NCBI GenBank assembly: GCA_029298735.1
Contig: JANSLP010000252.1
Span: 1 to 49,031 of the forward strand
DNA length: 49,031 nucleotides
Direction: 5' to 3'
From: Ophiostoma sp. CBS 140.51
Taxonomy: Eukaryota; Ascomycota; Sordariomycetes; Ophiostomatales; Ophiostomataceae
A program made the position numbers and the translations under genes. Below are positions 1 to 11,006 of the stretch, piece by piece; within the stretch, counting starts at the first letter, position 1; the number at the start of each line of letters is the position of its first letter. The notes under the pieces are model-generated. The model searched no databases, had not been told where the DNA came from, and saw nothing but the letters and a program-made list of their open reading frames with translations.

Positions 1-330
1 ATAATTAACTCTTAAAAAAGACTTATAATTTAACTATTTAAGTTAATAAATTTTAATAATAAGAAAAGTAGACTGCTATAAGGCGCTCTTTTTCCTAAAA
101 ACTTCGAAAGAGATATAACGAAAAGACTTACGAAAACTTATTTTTAAAGCGAAAAATCGAGTCTTTAAAAATAAAGGTTAACTCCTTATAGCTAAAAAAG
201 AAGGTAATAATAAGCCCGAATTTAAAATTCGCTACTATTTAAGACATTTAAAAGGCGAAAATAGCGGCAAGTAAAGTAGTTAAATTAATCGATAATAGTA
301 GCGAAGACGAGGGTTCAGAAGAGCTATAAC
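1..330. mobile_element. AT-rich degraded repeat relic (window edge)
   Basis: The block is strongly AT-rich and changes abruptly to balanced composition near position 330. Two overlapping plus-strand reading fragments can be seen. One is lysine-rich and ends in a stop near 272-274. The other is open from about 252 and ends at a TAA at 327-329 with a Ser/Asp/Glu-rich tail (SSEDEGSEEL). The two are in different frames and each is interrupted upstream by TAA codons. This is what a transposase or other repeat ORF looks like after C-to-T mutation by RIP. No family could be recognised and the element continues beyond the window, so the transposon origin is inference. Confidence 0.5.
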
Positions 331-689
331 ACATAATGTTTAAAACAAAACTGCAATTTCTACGTCTTCTTGAACTTTTGCATTTTTTCGAAAAAGAGAA
401 TTTGTCGGTAGTCGAAATGGGGGGGTGGCCGAAAGAGGGGGTGGGTCACTGACTTCGTACTTTGAACAAGTCCCTGAGGTCCCCTTACGCTCGCTGGCCT
501 GTAGCGGGGTGCGGTCATGCTTAATCATCATCCACTTTTACGATATGGCGGACAGGCACAGTTTTTTGCGCCGATAAGATAAGGCCCGAAAAAAAAGTTG
601 TCGCTTCACTTTCATGCCAGTAGCCAAGTCCTACTTTTTTTTCTTCTTCTGTCCCAACGACAGTATCTCAACCACCAAGGATTTCCAAC
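331..689. other. Intergenic region and 5' leader of RRP12
   Basis: Composition returns to normal here. The final 60 bases before the RRP12 start are pyrimidine-rich, as in many fungal 5' leaders. I see no gene, no clear TATA box and no structured RNA. Confidence 0.5.
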
Positions 690-3600
690 ATGGCCGAAAT
701 CACGTTGGAAGAGAGGTTCGACAAGATCCGGTCTCCGAACCTCGAAAGTCAAAAACAGGTACGATTGCATTATACTCCCGAACTGGTGCCAACCATTTTG
801 CCATTTTGTCATTTCTCGGCCGACGCAGGAGCTAACTTTTGTTTTGCAAATCCAGACCGCCATCATACTCAAGGCAGTCGAGGCAACCCTCGAAGAGCAG
901 AATGAGGATACCACGCCGACAGCGTACTTTGCCGCCCTCCTTGCCCTCCTCGGCCAATCCAGTGGCCAGGATGCATCCAAGAAGAGCCTCGAAACGCCCA
1001 TCATCTACCTCCTCGACCTTGTGACGCCCTACACACCGCATGGGATCTTGCGTGCCAAGTTCACGCAGATTCTTTCGGCATTGGCCCCTATACTCGTCCA
1101 GCAAGATGCCGACGCACCACTTCTCCGCCCATGTATTGGGTGCTTGGAGTCGCTGCTCTTGGCCCAAAATGCCGCTGCCTGGGAGCTTCCTGCCACCCAG
1201 GTCACTCCCCGCCGGGCTGTGGTCGGTCTTTTGAGCCTGTCGGTCGACCCTCGTCCGAAGGTGAGAAAGCGGGCCCTCGAGGCCCTTCGCAAAGTCCTGG
1301 ATACCCCGCCGCCCGGCCCGACCTTAGACCACCCAGCCAGCGGCATGTGCGCCGAGACCGCCATGGCAGGCCTGAAAGACCTTGCCCAGCAAGCCAGTCA
1401 GGAAAAGAAGGACAAGCGCGACGATGGCCAGTCCACCAACGACCCAAACCTGTTCCGCGCTCTGCAACTTGTTCGCGCCATTGCTTCGTCGAGCACCGGC
1501 TGGCCCGGCAAGAAAATCGAGCCTCTCTGCGAGCTTCTTCTGGGAATCGCTCGGAGTGGCAACGACCACATGTCTGTTGCAGTCCTCGAGGTCTTCGAGA
1601 TCATCTTCCAGTGCATGAGCGGTGAGATTGCCACATCCAAGCTTGGCCGTCTTTTGGACATCATCTCGGAACTTCGCCCGGCACCCAACGACACACAGCT
1701 GCTTCCCCCTTGGATTGCTATTGTGTCTCGCGGCTATGATGTGTCGGCGCAGGCTGAGCCGGAAGAGACGTTCTATAAACTCCCAGAACTGTTTGATCTG
1801 GTTTCCCCCTATCTAGAGTCACCCTCCAGCAACATCCGCATTTCTGCCTCTGAATGCTTGATCTCGTTTCTAGCCAACTGTATCCCAAAACAGGCCATCC
1901 TGGAACCCTCTATCTACGACGAAAAGATTTTGGCGAAGATCGCCAAGGTCGGTGAAGATTTCCTTGGTGTCCGGTACCAACTAGCGACAGAAGAAGTGTA
2001 CAGTGTTCTTTCGGCCATGTTTGACGCCTTCCGCTGGCAGGCGGATCCCTATCTCTTGGAGTTGACTAGAACTCTTGGCGACATCCGGGGAAGAGAGTCG
2101 TTTGCGGCTAAGAAGGAGGTCGACAAGATCATTGGCCATGCCATCCGTGCCATGGGCCCTGCATCGATCCTCAAGGTCCTACCACACAACCTCCTCCAAC
2201 CATCGGCGCACGAGCCTGGTCGTGCATGGCTTCTCCCTCTTTTTAGAGAATTCACCACAAATACAAAGCTGGCCGACTTCAAATCGGACTTTGTCCCTCT
2301 CAGCAATGCCATGTTCCAGCATGTTCTCGACAACGGCGACGCCGAGAAGACGACAGAGATCAAGATCTTCGAGACAATTGTTCAACAAATCTGGTCTATT
2401 TTCCCCGGCTTCTGTGACCTGCCCCTGGACTTGGTGGCTTCCTTCGACGGGGCTTTTGGCGAGCTTCTTGCAAACATTCTCTACCAGCAGGTTGGGCTGC
2501 GGTTTGATATCTGTCGGGCACTAAAAACGCTGATTGAGTCCAACCAGGCGATTGCCTCGATTGAAGAGGAGGAAGACCTGTTTGTCCAATGCAGAGTCAC
2601 CAAAGCCGAGGCCCTTGCCAACCTCGAGTACCTGGGCTCGTTTGCCAGCCAGTACCTCGCCGTTCTCTTCAATGTCTACGGCCAGACTCTGGCACAGTCT
2701 CGTGGCCCGATCCTGCAAACAATCAACGCTTTTCTGAGCGTGACCCCCAAAGCAGACCTCGTCAAGTCTTTTGACGAGGTTTGCAAGTTGCTTGCTTCCT
2801 CCCTCCAGGAAGTTGACAAGGCGACCCCCACCTCGGTGAAAGCGGATACCGCCCAGAAGTCGACAGCACAGGTCCCGTCTACAAGCCACACTCTGATCGA
2901 CCTTGTGATCACAATGGCACCCCATCTCCCAAGAGAAAGCTACTCGGCATTGTTCGAGATTGCTGCATTGGCCGTTGTCAAGGAAGACGACCCGCAGCTT
3001 CAGAAGAAGGCCTACAAACTTATTCCCCGGCTTGCGGAATCCGAGGTCGGCAGGGCTGCTCTTACAGAGCGCCACGAAGAGCTTCAGAACCTAATGCTGG
3101 CTAGCGCTGAGAGTGTGTCTGCCCCTGCCCGGCGAGAGCGTCTTGCAGCACTTGCTGCTCTTCTCCCTCTGATCCCCAACGATGCCCTGCATTTCATCCC
3201 GTCTACACTCTCGGAGGTTGTTATCAGCTGCAAGGAACACAATGAACGTGCCCGAACTGCGGCATTCGAACTGCTTGTTATTATGGGCGAGAAGATGAAA
3301 AGTGCAAGCGGCTCAGTGATAGACAACAGCAAGATTCCGAGCATGGCTCACGATGCGCCATCTGTCGTTGCCAGTATTGAGGAGTTTTTCACCATGGTCA
3401 GCGCTGGTCTTGCTGGCTCTACGCCACACATGATTTCCGCCTCCATCACGGCCATTACACGCATTCTGTACGAGTTCCACAGCCTTCTAGATAAGCAAGC
3501 TCTCAGCGATCTTGTCCAGACAGTTGATCTGTTCTTGACGTCCAACAACCGGGAGATTGTCGCCAGCGTCCTGGGATTCGCAAAGGTCTGCACTATCAGC

Positions 3601-4602
3601 CTCCCGATCGAGATGGTGCGCGTTCGTCTTCCGACCCTCATCCCCAATCTCATGCGCTGGAGCCATGAGCACAAGGGACATTTCCGCGCCAAGGTCAAGC
3701 ACATTCTTGACCGTATGGTCCGGCGCTTTGGATACGACATTGTCAACAAGTACTGTCCCGAGGCGGATCGCAAGCTGATCGCCAACATCCGGAAAACTAA
3801 GGAGCGCAACAAGAGAAAGAAGAAGGCAGCAGATGAGGCGGGTGATGACAGTGATGATGAGGGCGGTGATGCAGGAGACCAGAAGAAGGCCCAGGGCGGT
3901 CGTTTCGACAGCGGTTTTGATGAGGCGCTCTACAGCAGCGACTCGGACAACTCAGACGATGACGATGGTGACCCCGGTGCAGACCGGCAGGGCAAGGAGG
4001 GAAAGAAGCGTGGCAACATGCGTGGCCAGGCCTTCATTATTGAGGAAAAAGGCGAGCCGTTGGATCTGCTGGATCGCAGGGCGATGGCCAGCATCTCGTC
4101 GACACGGCCGATGAAGGCGCGCAAGCCCGCTCCTGGCAAGGCAAAGTTCAATGTCGATGGCAAACTTGTCTTAGGTGAGGGTGCCGCTGAAAATGGCAGT
4201 GGCAACCTGGACGGCATGGACATCGACCAAGAAGATGGCGGCGCGAGCGGTGTTAATGCCTACATGTCCGCCGTCTCGGGCAAGGATGTGGCCAAGAGAG
4301 GTTTCCGCGGCAAGCTCAAGTGGTCGAACAAAAGAGGCCAGGGCGTTGATGATGAAGATGCGATGGATGAAGACGATGCTGCTGCAATCAAGGCAAAGCT
4401 TGACAAGAGCCCAGGTGGCAGCCGCGTTTCTCCTCGCGGCGGTGGCGGTAGAGGAGGCCGTGGTGGAAACAACGGACGCGGCCATGGCCGGTCTGGTAGC
4501 GGACGTGTTTCGTTTGGGAGAAAGGGCCTTGGCGAAGACAAGCGGAAGGGCGGTTCCTCGGGAGACGGACGGGTTGCAAAGCCATGGCTGCAGAAGCATT
4601 GA
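690..4602 (+). CDS. RRP12: Ribosomal RNA processing protein Rrp12 (HEAT-repeat, NUC173 domain)
   Basis: Rrp12 is a HEAT-repeat factor needed for maturation and export of both ribosomal subunits and acts in nucleolus and nucleoplasm. There are two exons, 690-758 and 856-4602, giving 1271 residues, close to the yeast length. The intron has donor GTACGA, a GCTAAC branch point and a CAG acceptor, and joins LESQKQ to TAIILK in frame. The start at 690 gives the typical MAEITLEERFDKI opening. An open frame from 598 reads through the intron and is not the real N-terminus. Helical repeats fill most of the protein and the NUC173-like core lies near residues 440-640. The last 250 residues are basic and acidic low complexity (KKKAADEAGDDSDDEGG) ending in an RGG-type Gly/Arg tract, as in the family. 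It converges with VTI1. Confidence 0.95.
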
Positions 4603-5160
4603 GTAATATGAGGTAAATTCGGCATCATCTTGTTTTGGACTTTTCAGCACTTTGGTATTATACTTGCAGATACTTTTATTACTAGTTTTATCATTTTATT
4701 TTTGTCATTTATTGATTCAAGATCAAATCATGCACCACGAGATTCACGCAACCAATTGTTAAAAGACGTCATATATATATCAGTGATATGATGTTGTTCG
4801 TGGAATTCAAGTAAAGCCCATGTATATACATGAAGCATTGCATCGAAAGAGAGAGAAGCAAAAGATGCCACAGACGGGTAACATCAATATAAATCAACTG
4901 GGCGTGTTTAGATGCGGCTGGGACAGAAATTGACAAGCGGACCAAGTAAAAAAAAAAGTTAAAGAGAAAAGGAAAGGATAAACAAAGGAGTGAAGCAGGG
5001 GGCTGAGGACAAAACACAAAAAAAACTTGTCGGGATAAAGCGAATAAAACTAAAACTCCGTGCACATCGGGAAACCCGGCTTGATTGCGTTGCATGCTGA
5101 AACAAAAGACAAGAAATAAAAAACCTAGAAGAAGAACAAGAAGAAGAAGAGGATACACAA
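4603..5160. other. Convergent intergenic region RRP12/VTI1
   Basis: This stretch holds the 3' ends of both convergent genes. It contains a short (AT)n run near 4770-4780 and purine-rich runs near 5100-5150 (GAAGAAGAAC type). No ORF here is credible. Confidence 0.6.
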
Positions 5161-6027
5161 TCATCTAAACTTGCTGACGATGACAGCAAGAATGAGAAGA
5201 ACAAGAACCGTGATGATAGCAATGGTAATCACCCGATTCGTAGCCATCCTAGAGCAGAGAAGATAAGTTAGGAAAGAGTGTCTTGCAAGGCTATATATCG
5301 GCTGTGAAAATGGGATTATAGTCGAGGGTCACAGTACCTACGTGCCATGCCCCGGAGCGTCTTGACACTACGGTCAACATATCCTTCGCTCTCGAGCAGC
5401 ATGTCCGTCGTATGCTGGATGACATTGCGCTGGCGTTCCAGATCGGCGAGCGTGCTTGCGCCAATCGCCTCCGTGTCGTTGGCCAATGCCTGGCTGTTCT
5501 TAAGGCGCTGTGTGCTTCGGTCCAGGCGGTCGGTGCCCGACAAGAGTTGCTGGCGCTGCTCCAGCTGGACATCTCCGCCGCTCGGGTTGTCAGAGTAGCG
5601 GCTGCCGAACAGAGCGGCGCGGTCATCTGCCAGCCCACGCAGCTTGCGTTTGTATCCATCGACATCCGATTCGTAGTTGCGGAAGCGCTGGTTGACGCGC
5701 ATGCGGCTCGACGAGGGGATGTTCTGCTTCTCGAGCTTCATCTGGCTGATCTGTCAAGACGTAGGTATTAACGTCTGTTTTGGCAGTGTGCACCAGGCAA
5801 CACAATGAATGCATGCACGCAGTCAGGTATCATGTACGGCTGCTTACCAGTTCGTCGGCTTCCTCCACGGCGCGCTCAGCCTGTGTAATAGCCGCCTTCC
5901 TTGGCTCACCAGACAAATCAGGGATCTGGTCAAGCTTCTGTGTGAGGTCTGCCTGCACAAGCCGGAATTCAGCCTCGTAGCTGCTGAACAGCTCGGTGCC
6001 GGCATCGGTGTCGAGCGGGTTGGCCAT
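5161..6027 (-). CDS. VTI1: Qb-SNARE Vti1 (vesicle transport v-SNARE)
   Basis: Vti1 is the Qb-SNARE used in Golgi-to-endosome, vacuolar and retrograde fusion. There are three exons on the minus strand: 6027-5848, 5750-5338 and 5248-5161. They give 226 residues (yeast Vti1 has 217). Exon 1 (MANPLDTDAGTELFSSYE) and the start of exon 2 form the N-terminal helical domain. The rest of exon 2 carries the heptad-repeat SNARE helix and ends in the family-typical stretch ESEGYVDRSVKTLRGMARR. Exon 3 is almost entirely one C-terminal membrane anchor (ITIAIITVLVLLILAVIV) followed by a few lumenal residues (SKFR). Splice joints are GTAAGC/CAG and GTACTG/TAG. An in-frame ATG four codons upstream (6039) is possible, but 6027 matches the family. 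The opposed RRP12 gene ends 558 bases away. Confidence 0.95.
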
Positions 6028-7214
6028 GATGTACGTCACAAGGGGTGATGGATGGCCGGATGGAAACGGATGGCAAAGGATGGAGAGCCGAGGGAGAAAA
6101 GGAGGTATATTGGGCGTTGGGCAGATCGGTCGTGAGTATTGGAGGTGGGGTGTCAGTCTTGCCGAGTTTGATGATGCTGGTTTGTCGCTTCAAGATGTCT
6201 TCAAAAATGCACAGAAAGCAGAAGGAGATGCGAAGGTGAAGGCTGGTTTCGGATGCGCCACATCTTTCCGTTGACGACAACGCTTGGTCCTTGGTCGATC
6301 ATGTGGTAGCCTGTTTTATCACGTGATCTAATACACTCCTCATATGTTCATGGCCAGCATACATCCGGCCCCGAGGCACCCAGACCAGCACGATTAATGA
6401 CAGGCAACAGAACCCCCGCAACGGCCATTAAGTATTACAGTAGAGGGAAGCGTCGTACGTCGTACTCCGTATGTACACCGTTAGACGTTAATTGTTGGCT
6501 CCAGATGCGATTTCTCATCGCAGGCTGTCGTCTGGGCCAATCAGTTTCCGTTCACAGTACAGCCCTTTACCTTCATGCTTAATTGAACGTCAGGCCTCTT
6601 TTTAGGTAAGAAACATTGTGTCAAACGGCAAAGCAGTTCTTCTTCTCATTCTTATGTATCACAGCAGTACGGACATACTGAGTATTCCCCGCCAGCAAAG
6701 TTTCATACGCGTATTCAAAAAGCCCAGCCTGTTGTGATGTAGCGTTGAAAGCAGCCAGCAGAAGCCCCACTCGTCGATGTCTCCGCAGATTCCATACTCC
6801 GTAATTACATTAGGCTCTGTTAGTGTGTCAAAGTGGTGTTTCTGTGTGAAAGAAAGTCTTCTAAAGATACGACGCACATGAGGCGTTGCAAAACTCGCCG
6901 GTCGTGTAGTTAAATTCTCTCATAGATACGCATATGTGGAAACAAGGGAGGAGAAAGGGAGAAGCCAAAAGAGGAAAGATGCCATGGGTTGTGGCTTATG
7001 CCTTCAGACGGTCCTTCCTTGCCTGACAGAACAGAGACTACAACGTTTTAAGTCAATTGCACTGTCCCAAGCAATAAATATACAGCAAACAAGGCTTGCT
7101 CCAAAAAACTGTATCGATCGAATGCGCGTATCGCGCGCATATGTGTCCGACTCCCCTGCACACGGAAACGCCCGCGTCTGTATCCGACCCAATCAGCCCT
7201 GCCTCACATCCACA
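6028..7214. other. Divergent intergenic region VTI1/zinc-cluster gene
   Basis: This is the shared upstream region of two divergently transcribed genes. Two exact copies of the dispersed 9-mer TACTCCGTA lie at 6463-6471 and 6795-6803. Short open frames here show no recognisable domain and are treated as noise. Confidence 0.6.
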
Positions 7215-8666
7215 ATGCATCGTCGCGGCCATCGGAAATCCCGGAATGGCTGTATCGAGTGCAAGAGGCGGCACATGAAGGTTTGTTGAGTCCGCTCGAG
7301 CCCCCCAAAAAGAGAGATAAAAGGAAGAATGGAGAGACACGGGAGACAAGTGAAGAGCCGTGAGACGAGCGGCAGGAGACGAGACGACGTGCGTCGTCCA
7401 GCGGAGCCTCGCGTTGGTTGCAAGACGTTGTGCTTACCCTGCAATGCTTCCCCATAGTGCGACGAGTCCAGACCCAAATGCGCCAACTGCACCACGGTCC
7501 ATCGACAGTGCCAGTACGTGGATTCACAGGTCTCTTCACGCGTACCGTATGCCGCATCGGCCACCCCCGCAAAAACCGCGAGCTCCTCGCCCGCCTACAC
7601 AACAAGTCCACACACCGATCCATCGTCAGCCACGAGAACGGCAGACGAGGGCGTTACACCAGGGGTGTCACCAACATCTGCCCTCTCACGCCCACATACG
7701 ACACCACATACCAGCGCACCACAGACCCCTCACGTTACAGGTGCCCACGATGTCGGTGACCAAGACGAGCCACCGGTCAACGTGAACCATGCCGAGTTGG
7801 CATTCCACTTCTCCATGGCCACAACGTCGCCGGAGCTGGACGCGAGCCTCGTCGAGATGGGCAACCAAGTTGTCGTCAGGGAGGCCATCAAGTCACCCTT
7901 CTTGCTCTACGAGTGTCTCGCGGTGTCGGCGCGGCACCTTAGTATCCTGCACCCCGATAGGCAGGATTTCTTCATGAGGCAGTCCGTGCAGCTGCAGACC
8001 AAGGCCATTGCCATGTTCAACGCCACTGAGTCGGTGGATGAGAGCAACTGTGTGGCTTCCGTTCTCTTCTCGTCGATCCTCAATCGGCACGCACTTATCG
8101 ACGTCCTTGCCAACCGGGACGGCGACTTCTTTTCCTTCGTGGACCGCTTCGTCCAGAGTGTGCTGCTACAAAAAGGCATACGAGTAGTGTCCAAAGAGGC
8201 GTGGCCACAGCTTCTTGAATCGGACCTGCGGCCCATCATGAAATGGGCAACGCCCGACCGGGATATTGGCACCGTCGGGCATCATTGCGATGAACTACGG
8301 CGGCTCATCTCGCTGACAGCCGCCCTGGAGCCATCGGAGAAGGAGGCATGCCGGGGTGCCATCCACTACCTACAGCTCGCCTTCGACAGCGTAACCAATC
8401 CTACGCCTGGCAAGAGCGCCCACCAGATCGTGTACGTTTGGGGCATATTTTTACCCGACGTGTTCTGTGCCCTACTAAAAGCGCACAGACCAGAGGCCAT
8501 CGCCGTTATGGCCTGGTACGCTGTGCTGCTGCACCAGTCGCGCGACAACTGGCAAGTGGGCGATGCCGGTGTTTTCATGCTGAACAGTATCGGAGACTTC
8601 CTAGGGCCGGAGTGGGCCCATTGGCTCGAGTGGCCCTTCGCGATGCTCCGAGACGGCCTACACTGA
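7215..8666 (+). CDS. Zn(II)2Cys6 transcription factor (Upc2-like architecture)
   Basis: This is a fungal-specific DNA-binding regulator. Exon 1 (7215-7280) encodes MHRRGHRKSRNGC plus the first zinc-cluster half. Exon 2 (7458-8666) continues with the second half, giving 424 residues. The six cysteines have spacing C-x2-C-x6-C-x6-C-x2-C-x6-C, and the 177-nt intron sits between the second and third, a common place in this family. The very short basic N-terminus (GHRKSRNGCIECKRRHMKC) is typical of Upc2-like sterol or azole-response regulators, but that alone does not establish the target. A Ser/Thr/Pro linker (about residues 40-110) leads to an alpha-helical C-terminal region resembling the fungal-specific transcription factor domain. 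An open frame upstream from 6936 is not needed. Its location next to an RTA1-like gene makes a regulatory link possible but unproven. Confidence 0.9.
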
Positions 8667-8776
8667 GCGCGGGACGCCTGGCCGCATGCGCGGTGTACCG
8701 AGAACCGAGTGACTAGCTGCGTTCGGATACATTTGTTCATGTACTCATCCTATTTATTTTTCTACTCCTTTCTATT

Positions 8777-8799
8777 CCCCCCCCCCCCCATCCCCCCCC
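8777..8799. repeat. Poly-C tract
   Basis: Thirteen consecutive C residues, then AT, then eight more C residues, about 110 bases after the zinc-cluster stop codon. It is simple sequence in the 3' region and its length is prone to sequencing error. Confidence 0.85.
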
Positions 8800-9801
8800 A
8801 TTCACTGGATGTGCCGTGCTAGAACGCGTGCTGGCATGGGATATCTAAGGACGGACTAGGAAAACACGGTGGGCCCCAAACAGACGTCTCAAAAGACGTA
8901 TAGGCAGATATGTCCCACAAGCTGTGGCGAACAGAATGTATATGAGATCTGTTCTACAGTAATAGAGCCTGCGAGGCGACATCAAAATTATTCACCTTTT
9001 TATAACGATCCAACAGTGTCGAGCAAAGCATCATGGATGTCTTGTTGACGAACTGTTTTATTAGGCCTATTTACCTTTGGAATCAAATCACTGGCAGTTC
9101 TTGGCCTTGTTGCTCACTTACACCCTGCCGCGCCACGAAGTGAAGGACCTTCCATTTGGAATCGCACTATTACGACAATGGCCTGGGCGGGCCGGTCTAC
9201 TTAGTAGCTCCGTACAAACTTCATTATTCCTACGTATTCGATTCAAAGTTCAGGGATAGTAGTACGGAGGACTCCGATCTGGGCGGTATGGGGCCCGTCA
9301 TTTTTACGCATCCTGGCGCGCGTTTCAGCCGCTCATCTCACTGGTGCCTGCCGTTCGTTGCATTCGTTTTGCTACTCGTCAAAAGGGTCGGGTTTGCCCC
9401 GTCCCCCGGTCCATTTCTCGAAGCGGCAGCCTTATCACGCCGCAACAAAGGCTTCAAAACCAAGGAGTGCGGCGTACGTGCGCAATTAAATACTATCTTA
9501 CCAAGGACGACATCGGGCACAGGGTACAAATCATCGGCCTGGATGGATACCGGTCTGTGTGGATTGGACGCTCGTCGCAATGGGACAGAAAATAATCCAA
9601 ATTGTTTGTCGAGTATCCCGACAAGGAAATTCCCAGTGCTCCGTATCCTACAACGAATTCAAGAAGTTCATTGGTAGCATTCATTGGGTCTTGGGTCCGC
9701 CCCATTCGGTCAGCACAGCCGCATCGATCCTGTCAATAGAATATCAACACCATCCTCTGCGTATCACCGCCTGGCCTTTGCTCTTTGTTAAACGGGCGTT
9801 T

Positions 9802-9808
9802 TATATAA
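9802..9808 (+). promoter_or_regulatory. TATA box of the RTA1-like gene
   Basis: TATATAA lies about 160 bases before the ATG at 9969. A pyrimidine-rich leader follows. The position suits a fungal core promoter, though no transcript evidence is available. Confidence 0.5.
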
Positions 9809-9968
9809 GACGTCTCTCTCGTCCCATGAAGACAGCGACACATCTGACACCAGTGATCAGTCCCAACATCATCCCAACCCGTCCGAGCTCTGCTTTTCGC
9901 TATACCAAGCCCTCTCGCTTTTCAATCACGGGGCCGTCATTCATCATTGCACCCCCTTAACCGACAAG

Positions 9969-11006
9969 ATGGCAGGCGACGATGTTAAGAAGGCCTTTGT
10001 CTTCTACAACTACAAGCCAAATCTTGCGGCGGCCATTCTTTTCAGTGTGCTCTTCTTCATTATGACCTTCGCCCATGTAACGAGAATGGCGATGAAGAGG
10101 ACGTGGTACTTTGTTCCTTTTGTTCTCGGCTGTCTCTGTGAGTCCAGCGCAGCAATGGATGCCCGCTTCGGCCGAGGAATCAGATTCACTGACAAGCCCG
10201 TGGCGGCGCTATAGTCGAGGCTGTTGGCTACATTGGCCGTGCTCTGTCTTCCAAGGAGGCGCCAGACTTTACCAAAGACCCGTACATCGTCCAGTCGCTC
10301 TTGATTCTTCTTGGGCCGACGTTGATGGCCGCGACTGTGTACATGGTCCTCGGTCGGCTGGTACTCGTTTTGCAAGGTGAGAAGAACGCGATCATCAAGC
10401 CGAGATGGATTACCAAGGTGTTTGTCACTGGTGATGTGCTGTCGTTCTTCACGCAAGGCGCCGGTCCAGGACTTCTCTCGGCAGCAAAGATCCAGTCGGA
10501 TGTCAACAAGGCCAACTACATCATCGTCGGCGGCTTGGCCATCCAGATTCTCTTCTTTGGTTTCTTCATAGTTGTTACGGCCTTCTTCCACCGGCGGATG
10601 TGGCAGCATCCCACACATACAAGCACTGTGGCAGGGCCTTCTCTGCGTGCTGTACATCGGCAGCACCATGATCCTCATTCGGTCCGTGTATCGTATGGCG
10701 GAGTATGCGCAGGGCTCCGCCGGCGAGCTGCAAAAAAAGGAGTTCTGGCTCTACATCTTCGACTCGCTACCGATAATTGTCGTCACCCTCGTTTTCATCA
10801 TTTCCCACCCTGGACGTGTGGTCAACAGTCAACAAAGAAGCGCTGGGTTCGAAGTCGTCGAGCACCGTGGAGGGCGATATCGACATGGCCAACGAGACGT
10901 CGAGCGGCATGTGAACGAGGAGATAAGGTCCAACAGTAGTAGGCTCCTTGCTCGTCGCAAGCACTCTTGTGTTTTGGGGGTTGGTGTCTCAACTGATCGC
11001 GTTTGA
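9969..11006 (+). CDS. RTA1-like multi-pass membrane protein, frame disrupted
   Basis: RTA1-like proteins are fungal seven-helix membrane proteins. Yeast Rta1 and Rsb1 are linked to 7-aminocholesterol resistance and long-chain-base export. Exon 1 (9969-10137) and exon 2 (from 10215) join through T plus TC to give the conserved FEAVGYIGRA. Further family blocks follow: GDVLSFFTQGAGPGLLSA, NYIIVGGLAIQILFFGFFIV and FHRRMW. Just after this, near 10612-10628, the family match moves from one frame to the next. The next block (LYIGSTMILIRSVYRMAEY, then YIFDSLPIIVV and HPG) is read one base later. No intron can fit in the gap. This is either a real frameshift, making a pseudogene, or a base-calling error. 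The stop at 11006 belongs to the second frame. Another frame gives an alternative tail ending at 10914. Family assignment is firm; integrity is doubtful. Confidence 0.8.

Larger units (their letters stand above)
8667..9968. other. Intergenic region upstream of RTA1-like gene
   Basis: It holds a poly-C tract (8777-8799), two shortened copies of the dispersed motif (CTCCGTA at 9227-9233 and 9639-9645) and a TATA box near 9802. A 173-codon open frame at 9156-9677 has no domain and an irregular composition, so I do not call it a gene. Confidence 0.55.

Noticed and set aside
598..855. Open upstream extension of RRP12 without an intron
   Set aside because: The peptide lacks family similarity, while splicing 690-758 to 856 restores the conserved N-terminus with good splice signals.
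9156..9677. 173-codon plus-strand ORF between the zinc-cluster and RTA1-like genes
   Set aside because: No recognisable domain, irregular residue composition, no leader, and overlapping open frames of similar quality.
10585..10611. Short GT...AG interval at the RTA1 frame change as an intron
   Set aside because: About 24 nt, a multiple of three and far below a workable intron length, so it cannot explain the frame change.
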